Source: Mytilus californianus (taxonomy: Eukaryota > Mollusca > Bivalvia > Mytilida > Mytilidae). Taken from it: a DNA stretch of 64,000 nucleotides. The first letter of the stretch is position 1. Every line of letters begins with the position of its first letter. Where the stretch lies: positions 11,710,321 through 11,774,320 of the forward strand of contig NW_026262659.1 in NCBI RefSeq assembly GCF_021869535.1, in the 5' to 3' direction. A program made the translations under genes and the position numbers. Below the pieces are notes generated by a model. It was not told where the DNA came from. It was given only the letters and a program-made list of their open reading frames with translations, and searched no databases. Of this stretch, positions 49,301 through 60,305 are shown in pieces.

Positions 49301-51177
49301 TATATTGTAATTCCAGTGCAGTAATCAAACTACTAACATGATTAACATGATCAAAGTGTAACCAAATAATCATAAACATTAGGGGAGTATTCAAACTAAT
49401 AAAATGATCAACCGATATAATAACATGATCATGAATTTTTAGGGCAGAAATCGAAACTATCGGCATGATTAAACCAGGTTATGAAGGACAATAATCAAAC
49501 AATCGATTCGAAATGATGATGATGATTAAACCCTGTAATCACATGATCATCAAAGGCGGATTTAGAGGGGGCAGGGAGCATCATATATGATAAATGTATA
49601 GACTTTTAAACATATTGCTCCAAACGTTGGTTTTCCATAGGGCCTCACCCCTTTTTCAAAATGCTGGAATCATGGATCATGAATAATAAGGGCAATAATC
49701 AAATGATTAACATGATCAAAGTGTGATTTTACATTATCTAATCTATCATGAATATCAAGGGTAATAATCAAACCTTGAATTAGATAATTATGAATATTAA
49801 GGGCAATAATCAAAAATATGTAATCAGATAATCATGAATAGTAAAGGCAATAATCAATAGATTATCATGTTTAACTGTTCAATCATATGATTATGGTTAT
49901 TAAGGGTAATAATCAAATGATCGTCATGTTCGAAACTGTGTAATCAGATGATCATGAATATAAGGGCAATATTCAAACGATCATCATGTTCAAACTGTGT
50001 AATCAGATAATCATGCATATTCAGGGCAATAATCAAACGATCATCATGTTCAAACTATGTAATTATATAATCATGAATATTAAGGGCAATAATCTAACGA
50101 TCATCATAGTCAAACTGCGTAATCAGATAATCATGAATATTAATGGTAATAATCAAACAATCATCAGGGCCTAACTGTTCAATCATATGATCATGATTAT
50201 CAGGGGCAAATATCAATCAATCATCATGGCCTGACTGTTTAATCATATGATCATGATTATCAAGGGCAATAATCAGACGATCATCATGGCCTAACTGTGT
50301 AATCAAATGGTTATATATATTAAGGGCAATAATCAAACAGTCATCATGGCCTAAATGTTAAATCATATGATCATGATTATCAAGGGCAATAATCAGACGA
50401 TCATCACGGCCCAACTGAGTTATCATATGATTATGAATATTAATGGCAATAATCAAACAATCATCATGGCCTAACTGTTTAATCATATGTTCATGATTAT
50501 CAAGGGCAATATTTAGACGATCATCACGGCCTAACAGTGTAATCATATGATTATGAACATAAAGGGCAATATTTAAACGATCATCATGGTCAATCTGTGG
50601 AATAATATGATTATGATGATTATGAATATTAAGAGCAATAATCAAACGATCAACATGATTTGAATGTGTGATCAACTTATCATGAATAATAATTTCTTCT
50701 AACTATCAACATAATCACACCGTGTAATCATATAATCATGAATATCAGGGGAAAACTCTTACTATCAACATGATCACACTACTCACTAGTTATAAGACTT
50801 ATAGGGATTAACTTATACATAATACAGGGAATTTTATAAATCCCAGGTTGGACCAGAGCCTCAGTGATATTTTGGCCTAAATGTTTAAAGCAAAGGTATG
50901 TTTATTATTTGGTCGTAAACAGGCAATTTTTGTTTTCGTGTTTACCCTTTTCTGCATCTTTAGGACTCACTTACCCGTCAGTTAACAGCAGTATAAATAT
51001 AACGTGAAATCGAAACAGAAAGTACACTTCGGAAATTCTCTTTTTCGTAGAATAAATCCGAGTTACATTAAGAACCAATTGTATGATAGATAACAAAAAT
51101 GAAAAATAAATAAGCCAATCAGAGCGTGGTCCATATCGTGGTTTTTAGATCGTAAGAACCCCAACTATTATACCTCA
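48800..51177 (-). repeat. Right arm of the large inverted repeat
   Basis: It is the inverse of 24791-27310, ending with CTATTATACCTCA at 51165-51177. Immediately beyond, sequence identity with the left flank stops. This fixes the outer boundary on both sides. Confidence 0.93.
49690..50690 (-). repeat. 60-bp tandem array, right copy
   Basis: Inverse of the array at 25290-26480, with units such as GGGCAATAATCAGACGATCA and TCATGGCCTAACTG. It has fewer in-frame units than the left copy. The minus-strand frame 50358-50675 is the shortened equivalent of the left 165-codon frame, and an upstream repeat differs by a stop. Confidence 0.93.
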
Positions 51178-51349
51178 GGATTTTGGTAAATTTACAAACA
51201 ACCCTTAAATCCTAACTTGATTACATACAATGTTTTGGGAACCTGAGCTATAGGCACCGGTATCAAACATTCCTTCGGTCCCTGGAAGCGATAAAAATCC
51301 GATTTCTTGGGACCCCTGGAACCGGTATATAATCATGTTTTATTTAAGA

Positions 51350-51491
51350 AATAATTCATGCAAGCCATAGATTTGTTGAAAATTTTCACATGGCCTGGGT
51401 CGTTATATTACGCTCGGGATAAAATTAACGAATATAACGACCCAGGCCATGTGAAAATGAAAACAAATCTATGGAATGCATGAATTATTTT
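51350..51491. mobile_element. Hairpin element, about 140 bp
   Basis: ATAATTCATGCAAGCCATAG ... CACATGGCCTGGGTCGTTAT is followed after a short loop (ACGCTCGGGAT) by its inverse, ending CTATGGAATGCATGAATTAT. It is near-perfect over about 60 bp. Confidence 0.85.
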
Positions 51492-51524
51492 GATTCTAAT
51501 ATAGTAAAGTTTCCCACTGAAAAC

Positions 51525-51995
51525 TCTGACGCCATTTCAGTAAAATATGGCGTTTTTGTGCACAAATCGCATTGTGACGTCGTCGATTTATAGTGGTTGT
51601 GGTATATTGACTATTGTATTAAAACTGGGGGTGATCTCAGGTGCTCCGGAAGGGTAAGCAGATCCTGCTCCACATGTGGCTGATGTTATTACAAATCCGG
51701 TAAATGGTCTAATTCGGTAGGTCACATTCGTGAAAAGGGAGGGGTATTGTAGTTACGACATAAGGAACATATCCGATATCATCTGTGAAACGGTTATTCC
51801 ATAACGGCCAACCAACTCGTGATGGCGTCCGTAGAATTTACGAAGGGATGATTTCAACTTCACCATTTGGAACTCTTGGTTTAATAGCTTCCTTGTCAGC
51901 AGCAATCCTCTATCAAGGAAATCATGATAGGAATTAAGTCTGACGCCATTTCCAGATTTCAGTAAAATATGACGGTTTAGTGCACACATCGCATT
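51525..51995. repeat. Direct repeat flanking RT copy D
   Basis: TCTGACGCCATTTCAGTAAA ... GTGCACAAATCGCATT at 51525-51573 recurs in slightly diverged form at 51939-51995. RT copy D lies between them. The duplication is about 50 bp, long for a target duplication; it may reflect a pre-existing tandem repeat at the insertion site. Confidence 0.7.
51618..51933 (-). pseudogene. Penelope-like RT copy D, short 3' fragment
   Basis: On the minus strand it encodes YHDFLDRGLLLTRKLLNQEF then KLKSSLRKFYGRHHELV and ends DMFLMS with its stop at 51753. This is nearly identical to copy C, so it is a recent relative. The 3' tail (51752-51618) has lost about 14 bp inside GCCACATGTGGAG...TTACAAATCC. Confidence 0.85.
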
Positions 51996-53397
51996 ATTTA
52001 TTGAGTATTTTTTTATGGCTTTATTCATAATTTTAATCTTATTTGCAAATATCACATAATAATCTGATTTCATTAGTGGAATCTGTTTCGAGTGACTGGA
52101 ATTGAAAAGGTTAACATATCGATTATTCTGTCTTCTTCACAACGAAACAAAAAGCATGGTGACAAAGCAAATCGCCTCCAAAGAATTGTGCGTTCATGTT
52201 ACTACAAGTAGCTGACCTTTGCGTTGACATTCTTTAGATTTACATCCAATATTTTGAACTGGTGAAAAATTCAAAATGTTATATTGACATCAGTTCATGT
52301 TTAAGATACTTTTGATACCTTTCCTGAAATTCTCCAGTCATAAAATCTTTTAAAAAAATTCATCCTTCAACAGTTTACATACTTTCAACCACGGTCTAAA
52401 TGCCCGCGATTTCGCGGGTGTGTTCTAGTAATTTTTTTATATCAACTGAATCTGGTTTCATTAGACAAAAGTACTAGATCCAAATCGATACACACAAAAA
52501 CTTAGACAACAAGGAAAGAAACATGACCCCCTCCAAAAAAGTACCCTGCTCCTTTTTTTATTTCTAGCTGGAGCACTGTAAAGAAATATTTAATTGGTTT
52601 TATGATTATAAGCGCCTCATGGAAATAAGTCATAATTATACAAACGTGTCCCAGCTCAGTTTTCATTCCACTTCAAATTTACAAGTCACCCTCCTAACTC
52701 CCTCTCATAATTAAATTTTGCTTCTCTATTTTATTTTTCAGTTTGCATGGTGAACAGATCAATCTGTATCAATGAACCCCCAGGATCGTTTGAGGTGGTG
52801 TCATCATTATTATCAGAGGCCTCAACATTCCAACGGAATACCGATAAACATGGAGTTTTCCAGAAATTAGGGCTTAAAATATGTATATCACCAGGGCATT
52901 TAGTTCTATAAGTAAAGTGCATTGAATATCAACATCAACATACATGAAATTCAATTGGCAGTATTTTTTCCCAAGTTATTTTCATTTAGCTGTTATACTT
53001 TTCACCTTATGGTGCTTGTTGTTAAATATATGAGGGTCTGGATGGGGTGTACAGAATAAAGAATAATGTACAAATTGTACAGAACAAAGGGCTAAAAATT
53101 TAAAGAATAGAGAAAAATAGGCCAAGAAAACTAGAGAATAATGGAGTTCTAAAATATAAAGAATAGAGAATAAGTTGCTTAAAAAATTAAAGAATACAGA
53201 ACTGAAGGACTCTCCATCCAGACCCTCATATAGATTTGATATTGAACAATACAATTACAAATAATCAGTTAAATTTCAATTTGTTTGTTATTAATATAAT
53301 ACTTTCGAAAATGGAAACAAAACAAATTCTGGTAGCTGTATCAAAATAAAGCTTAAAAATAAAATTAACAGAGTGTATTAAATTACTAGACTGTGAA
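51996..53397. other. No gene seen
   Basis: It contains the short palindrome CCCGCGATTTCGCGGG at about 52402, and imperfect AAAGAATAGAGAA repeats (53040-53210). ORFs lack domains. Confidence 0.5.
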
Positions 53398-53530
53398 TGA
53401 ACTGAAGCCCGCCTCCCGGTGCAGGATTTTGTCCCTGTGTTGAAGACCCATTGGTGGCCTTTGGCTGTTTTCAGCTCTTTGGTCGGGTTGTTGTCTCTTT
53501 GACACATTCCCCGTTTCCATTCTCAATTCT
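53398..53530 (-). repeat. R2 copy, reverse orientation
   Basis: Inverse of the R2 core, with TTTGGTCGGGTTGTTGTCTC and TTTGACACATTCCCCGTTTC. The extra block GTTGAAGACCCATTGG matches 23005-23020, so R2 is at least about 130 bp long. Confidence 0.78.
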
Positions 53531-53918
53531 ATTAGAAAAGTAAACTAAGAACACATGACTAAGAAACAGTTTAACAAAGAATACAAATGAAATGTGATAG
53601 CTAGAGCGTTATTTGCTATCAAACTAAGAACTTGGGAGTCTCTGACTCAGAATTTGATCTAAGAAACACCATGATAGCTGTAAACATAATGTGTTGACAA
53701 TTAAAAGTACTTAGAATACATGACTCAAAACCAGTTTTACTGAGAACTGTTTTTCCTTATAATGAAATATATGTTATTATGAAAATATGTAAATTGTTGA
53801 TATTCTGGCATACTTCTCAGATTGCTTAATACTTCCCCCCCCCCCTCAAAAAAACCCACCAAAAATAACAAGTTTGGGGTTATATAGGAATCACCATGTC
53901 CGTCTGGCTTCGTGTCCG

Positions 53919-55113
53919 TTTTTAGCCCATGTGAGCTTATGCCATCACTTGTCTTCCGTCTTCGTCCGTCGTCTGTCGTCGTCGTCGTCGTCTGTTGTCG
54001 TCTGTCGTCGTCGTCGTCGTCTGTTGTCGTCTGTCGTCGTAAACTATTTAAAAAATCTTCTCCTCTGAAACTACTGGGCCAAATACCTTCAAACTTTAAC
54101 TAAATGTTCCTTAGGGTATCTAGTTTATAAATTGTATCCGAAGTTTTGATCCATTGACAAACATGGCCGCCATGGCTAAAAATAGAACATAAGGGTCAAA
54201 TGCAGTTTTTGGCTTATATCTCAAAATCAAAGCTTTTAGAGCAAATCTGACGGACATGGGGTAAAATTGTTCAATTGGTCAAGATCTATCAGCTATGAAA
54301 TTTTCAGACGAATCGAACAACCCATTGTTGGGTTGCTGCCACCGAATTGGTAGTTTTAACAAAATTTTGCAGTTTTTTGTTATTATTTTGAATATTATTA
54401 TAGATATATATATAAACTGTAAGCAGCAATAATGTTCAGCAAAGTAAGATCTACAAAAAAGTTAATAAGACCATAATTGTCAATTGATCCCTTAAGGAGT
54501 TATTGCCCTTTAAAGACAATTTTACACAATTTGTTCATCAAGTTTGCTAACATTTAAAAATCTTCTTCTCTGAAACTACTGGGCCAATTACCTTTAAACT
54601 TTAACTAAATGTTTCTTAGGGTATCTTGTTTATAAATTGTATCCGAAGTTTTGATCCATTGACAAACATGGCCGCCATGGCTAAAAATAGAACATAAGGG
54701 TCAAATGCAGTTTTTGGCTTATATCTCAAAAACTAAAGCTTTTAGAGCAAATGTGACAGAGGTAAAATTGTTTAATTGGTGAAGATCTATCTGCCCTGAA
54801 ATTTTCAGACGAATCCAACAACCCATTGTTGGGTTGCTGCCACAGAATTGGTAGTTTTAACAAAATTTTGCAGTTTTTTGTTATTATTTTGAATATTATT
54901 ATAGATATATATATAAACTGTAAGCAGCAATAATGTTCAGCAAAGTAAGATCTACAAAAAAGTTAAAATGACCATAATTGTCAATTGACCCCTTAAGGAG
55001 TTATTGCCCTTTAAAGACAATTTTACACAATTTGTTCATCAAGTTTGCTTACATTTAAAAATCTTCTCCTCTGAAATACAGGTGAGCGATTCAGGCTCTT
55101 GAGAGCCTCTTGT
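53919..55113 (+). repeat. Dispersed repeat with about 507-bp internal tandem duplication
   Basis: It begins TTTTTAGCCCATGTGAGCTT with a GTCGTCGTCGTC microsatellite and ends CAGGCTCTTGAGAGCCTCTT. The block AAACTACTGGGCC ... GACAAACATGGCCGCCATGG at 54050 recurs at 54557, period about 507. A third start lies at 55055. The same G-T-C-rich opening style occurs in the 20171 repeat. No coding capacity. Confidence 0.85.
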
Positions 55114-55460
55114 TTTTCATCCGTGCAATTGCATCTAAGGCTGGGGTGTGTCATACCATAGACGGGTCGCTCTGACCTTGACTTGACGCCTTTGATAGTA
55201 AAACCATATCTAATTTGTGCCCTGTTCACAACTATTGTACTGTAAAACATACTAAAGTCAGTCCACCCTGACCTTGACCTTTACCTTTGACCATTATGAT
55301 AGTTGACTTTATCCAATTTGTGCCCGTTTCATAAAGTCTGTGCTTTAAACATTGGGTTATCAAACTTAGGCAGTTGCATCATGGTCTTTGGACGTGTCAT
55401 ATCTCAAAGTCGGATCACTCTGACCTTGACTCAGTTATCAAATGTAAAAGTTTGTCTTCA
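55114..55460. repeat. Weak tandem of CTGACCTTGAC-containing units
   Basis: Three diverged blocks of about 120-130 bp contain CACTCTGACCTTGAC and ATCTAATTTGTGCCC. It is a low-confidence tandem. Confidence 0.5.
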
Positions 55461-55904
55461 CTATCAAATAATTTCTGTATCAGTACAGACGGCTTATGAT
55501 TATTAATAAGAAGTACTTGACAGCTTTTCACATCTAAGTGTAAAATGAGTCACATCTTCTGGTTTAATGTTACATAATTGGCAGTATGCTGAAATGGGTT
55601 TTTCTTTTGAAAATCTAGACCTCTGATATTGAAGGATCATTATGCCTGTGGCAATTTTAACTTTAATAGAAGCCATATTTCCGGAGCATGGGTCCCACTG
55701 CTATTCCAAATTACGGACAGTTCCTATGTTGGAATCATTAAAATTGATATATTTCAAGAATGATTTCCCTTGTGCTTCCAGTTTTAAATTTCGTAAAAAC
55801 AATTATTAATACAGCTATTCAAATGTCTATTCCAGCTTAACTTTGTTGGTTGATTCTCAATGATATCATGAGGCGACGGTAATCCATAAGTTCCAGTTAA
55901 ATTG

Positions 55905-57777
55905 TTAAGTTTTTGTAAAGCAGCTCCCGGATTTTTTATCTTTCATAGCCCATTGTCTCAAAGTAAGGTCTCTTTTAACGGATTTATCATTTCTAATCAT
56001 ATTTCCAAATGGTTTTAGAACCTGCTGTCTTTTTTGGTAAGACGTCGTGTTCGCAATGACATGGTTCGGTTTAACATTTTTCAGCCTTACTTTTGGTGGA
56101 GAACGAATGCCTAAAAAATCAGAATGTTCATTGTCATCACGTGACTCGACGGAAATTGTTCCATCGTTTCTAGTGTTCAAAAGAAAGTCATCCATTTGGT
56201 GACATATGCTATATTTACCTACTGATTGAGCATGCGTTTTATTATGATTTGGTTGACATGGTTTTCGACACTTTTTTCGTCGAGAAGTTTGTACAGTCGA
56301 CACACGTGTATTCTTGGGCATAGATAATTCAGTGTTAGTTTTATGCACATCAAGTTCTAATTTCCTAACCTTTTGCTCTAAAAAGCAAATTTTCATTTCT
56401 CCTATTTCAGACTGTTGTGTGCTCCGTATATTATGTGTATAAGTATGCGAGTAGGTAGAACCTTGTGTTGGGTAATTTTCTAGCTATTCAACTCTCTGAT
56501 TGATATTTGATATAGAATGTTTTAGGTCTATATTCTTATCTGCAAGAGTTAAAGAATATGAACGATTTTAATTTCAACCTCATTTTTAAATATTTTGTTA
56601 TTTTTAGTTTTCAACAATTTGTCTCTTTTTTCAATTTGAGTTTGTAGATGGGTAACCTCTGCTTTATGTAATTCTATATTATCAGGTGATATAGCTATAC
56701 TCGATACAGACGGTAAAGTATTTTCACGCTCAAGCAAACCTTCAGTCGAAACAGTTGACTGACAGTTGTCTCTTAAATAAGTGTTCTAGGAGATGAAGTC
56801 GAGGAAGTTTGACCTTCATTTGCTGTGTTACTATTTAATTTTGCCTGAATAGCACCAGAATGTAAAACATCATTAACATTGTTAGTAATTGTTTCAATGT
56901 CTGAGATTATAATGATACGCTGATTCGTACACAATCTTCATATGTATGTTTCATCTTTGAGTTCTATCTCGGATACCTTTTCAGGTATTATACCTTCACA
57001 TTTAAAGTGTATCCACTGATTACAAATGTCACGGGCTACAGAAGTGAGTTTTTCACAACATTGACTATTACACACCGGAAACAGTGGGAACTGAGGACAT
57101 ATGAGTTAGTCATTCACATGTCTTGTATTGTCAATAGCTTGCAGACAAAATGTTTTATTAGGATTAAATGAACACCAGTTATTTTCAGTCGGTGACGTTT
57201 CAAAATCTTGACAATTTTCTGCAGGCTGAAGTGACTTTTTAAGGTATTTCTCACTTTATTAATGTATCTGTCTATTAATGTCATTAAAGGAGTCGTTTCT
57301 ATCCAATATGTCTAATATATGTACCAAATAGTTCTCCATGAAGGTTATAATATATCCTTGATTACTATTTAGCAGGATCTTAGATATGAAATTATGAAAA
57401 TTTAACACAAAGAGTTTTTTACTTTCTTGGAGAAAAGCTGTTGACTCAGATACAACTGCCCCCTTTCTCGGTTGTTTCTGTGGTATTTAAGGTAAACCCT
57501 TTGTTATGTAAATAGTTCAATGTTACGCTTTTAAATTCCTCATAGGCAGCTGGTGAGAAAGCTACAACAATGTTACCATGTGCCATGTAACTGAGTGTGG
57601 TCTAGAAGCTGCCTCAATTGTCTGTTTAACTGCTTTCTTCCTGTCAACATAGTCAAGTTCATAATCTACAGGAAGCAAATTTACAGTTTCAGACTTAGTA
57701 TCTTTAGTTTGTAATTAAGATGGTGTAAAGGGCACCGTAGTCACCCTCGAACGCCTACTACGCATCGACAGTTCCAT
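55905..57777 (-). pseudogene. Decayed PHD-finger and coiled-coil protein gene, probably of mobile-element origin
   Basis: From a start at 57777 the minus strand reads MELSMRSRRSRVTTVPFTPS, an in-frame TAA, then KSETVNLLPVDYELDYVDRK and a frameshift near 57560. Later pieces (about 57070-56950) contain a Cys/His cluster (CNSQCCEKL, ICNQWIHFKCEG) typical of a PHD-type zinc finger. 56737-56549 encodes a heptad-like coiled coil (HLQTQIEKRDKLLKTKN). 56396-55905 is a 163-codon basic C-terminal frame (SRRKKCRKPCQPNHNKTHAQ). There are at least four disruptions. I recall similar multi-copy mussel proteins of unknown function, and the arrangement suggests an ORF1-like element protein. No RT follows it. 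Confidence 0.6.
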
Positions 57778-58150
57778 GACACAATAACAAACAATAGTAA
57801 TAAAACACGCAAGTAACAATTGTTCCATAAAAGTCATGATAAAATGTACAACTACGCCAGTCAAATAATGTACAGATGATGCGATGAATGCCGTTTATAA
57901 AAGCGCTTGATAAAAGTCACTTCAGTTAGAAATAAAAAAGCTTACTCACTAAAAAGTAAAATAACAAAAATAGCGAACTTCAAGGAAAATTCAAAACGGA
58001 AAGTCCATTATCAAATGGCAAAATCAAAAGCGCAAACACATCAAACGAATGAAAAACAGCTTCATATTCCTGACTTGGTACAGACATGTCCTTATGTAGG
58101 AAATGGTGGATTAAACCTGTTTTTTTAGTTAACTAAACCTCTCACTTTTA

Positions 58151-58810
58151 GGTAGCACTCCACAGTTAGGTGTGTAGTTTTGCATTTTGGCCCCTGTGGA
58201 TTTTTCAAATATGAGAGCTTGTGTGCAATAAAATTCATTTTTGGATAGCTGAAGATTAATATAGCCTTCATAGTGGGTTTATAGGAACATCAAGATTGTG
58301 TTATGTATGTTTTATGGGCGGTTTTCTGTATGAAAGTCCGTATTTTCATATCCATACCAGACATCGGTCCGGCAATTACATGAATTATTGCTTTATAACT
58401 TTTTGTCGCACGAACTTTGTGATTAAATTTTACAAAAAAATGAGGCGAAATCCACCCAATTTTTATTTGATCATTTGGTAGATTAATGTCAACAGTTTCA
58501 GAAAAGGTATCACATAGGCATTGAAATTCTAGTTAAAACCAATTTTTGGGGGAATATGTGACATTTTCATGCCCCTTTTTGCAATATTTTATGATAAATA
58601 AATGCAGAATGTTGCCATGGATACACCAAAAAAGAATTATTTTCACCATTTTAACTTTTGAAAATTAAATCTATGGAAGATACTGATTACATACATATGC
58701 ACATGTATGACACAAACAGTTGGCTTTATGTATTAGAAAGCCTGGAATAGAAGATGATCATTAAACATTTTGTGGTTCAATTTTAATTTAATTTACTGTG
58801 GAGTGCTACC
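58151..58810. mobile_element. 660-bp TIR element with TTA target duplication
   Basis: The ends GGTAGCACTCCACAGT and ACTGTGGAGTGCTACC are perfectly inverted over 16 bp. TTA occurs at 58148-58150 and 58811-58813. Removing the element restores the RT tail context (TCACTTTTATGTCTGACAG). The interior has no transposase. Confidence 0.9.
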
Positions 58811-59851
58811 TTATGTCTGACAGTCGCATAACATTCCATTATATTGACAACAATGTGCGAGCAAACCAAACAGACATAATAGGTAAAAATGTCGAAAATT
58901 GGGGTACAGCAGTCAACATTTTGGTATAAACTTTTTAAAAAATGGCATAAAGACAAAGCACATAAGCAAATATGAAAGACAAGAATACAAAAAATTACCA
59001 TAGCACAATATAACACAATGACGGGATGTAGTAGAAATACCTAGCCAGGTCAAAAGAATATTACCAAAAAAATTGACGAAACAGTAAAGGTTAATAATAT
59101 ACAAAGACAAATTAAAGAACACTATAACAGGTAATTAAGATGATAAACAACGTCAGTACCTTGAATCTATTCTCCAAGACCATCATGTATTATTTGTGAA
59201 GTTGATACGGAATATTTATCAACAAGGTCTTGGTATCTTCCAATGAACTTTTTTTTTTTATAAAAAGGACGTTCTTTGACATAACCCTAGTTCATCAACT
59301 TTCTGCTCAGACACTGGTGACATTTTATAAAGTCTGAGTAGAGCAGCAAGTTATAGAATACCTAATGAGCTGGAAAATGTAAATCCCTTATGCAGGTGAC
59401 GTTGGTATATTGCTACTATGGGGGAATTGATAATTTAAAAATTGAAATCGTCTCGTTTGTCATAGATTCCGGTATTGAGATGAACGGTTATGTCAAATTC
59501 GAGGTATAAATCTAAAAATGAGGCAGCCGTGTCTGTTGTTTCTTTAATTTCCAGTTCTGAAGGATATATTAATGGAACCCAATCAGAAAAGTTTGGATTG
59601 TTAATTGAAAGACCATCATCAATATATCTGAATGTGAAATTAAAAGATCTGGCTTCTTTGACCTTATTGTTTTTGACCAGTATCTGAAGGAACACAGAAT
59701 CATATGGAAATATAAAGAGGTCGTGAAGGAGCGGCGCACAGTTTGTGATCATAGGAATTCCGACAATTTGTTGAAAAAGTCTACCTCCAAATTTAACAAA
59801 TACATTGTCAATAAGAAACTCCTGCAAACTAATCACTTGTTCCTCTGTGTA

Positions 59852-60263
59852 TATATAAAAAAGAAGATGTGGTATGATTGCCAATGAGACAACTCTCCAC
59901 AACAGACCAAATGACACAGAAATTAACAACTATAGGTCACCGTACGGCCTTCAACAATGAGCAAAGCCCATACCGCACAGTCAGCTATAAAAGGCCCCGA
60001 AAGGACAATGTAAAACAATTCAAACGAGAAAACTAACGGCCTAATTGATGTACAAAAAATGAACGAAAAACAAATATATAACACATAAACAAACGACAAC
60101 CACTGAATTACAGGCTCCTGACTTGGGAAAGGCACATACATACAGACAGAATGTGGCGGGGTTAAACATGTTAGCGGGATCCCAACCCTCCCCTAACCTG
60201 GGACAGTGGTGTAACAGTACAACATAAGAACGAACTATAAAAATCAGTTGAAAGAGGCTTAAC
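59852..60263 (+). mobile_element. R1 element inserted in RT copy E
   Basis: Compared with copy A (CTCCGTGTAGCATGTTTTAC in inverse), the break is at GTGTA / GCCTG, with TA on both sides (59850-59851 and 60264-60265). The element itself runs TATAAAAAAGAAGATGTGGT ... AAGAGGCTTAAC, 412 bp. It is the only R1 copy here with both ends defined by an empty site. The TA duplication would suit a Tc1/mariner-type origin, but the ends are not obviously inverted. Confidence 0.82.
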
Positions 60264-60305
60264 TAGCCTGTTTTACTTTTTTTCACTATTAACAAAAGTC
60301 TTTTA

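Larger units (their letters stand above)
57945..60305 (-). pseudogene. Penelope-like RT copy E with two nested insertions
   Basis: The minus strand reads from about 60305 (GTTAATAGTGAAAA block), through FLIDNVFVKFGGRLFQQIVG, IPMITNCAPLL and FRYIDDGLSINN (palm YIDD at 59626-59615), to YDKRDDFNF at about 59435. After a frameshift comes decayed thumb-like sequence and a long AT-rich 3' tail to about 57945. R1 (59852-60263) and a TIR element (58151-58810) interrupt it. It shares IPMI with copy A. The opposite-strand ORFs here are shadows. Confidence 0.83.

Noticed and set aside
24791-51177. Maverick/Polinton or other giant coding transposon bounded by the inverted repeat
   Set aside because: No polymerase, integrase, ATPase or capsid-like genes appear in the spacer, and the arms are satellite-rich.
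53874-54103. Ser/Arg/Val-rich ORFs
   Set aside because: They translate the GTCGTC microsatellite at the start of a dispersed repeat.
57907-58128. 73-codon basic ORF
   Set aside because: It is the opposite strand of the 3' tail of RT copy E, a recurrent dispersed sequence.
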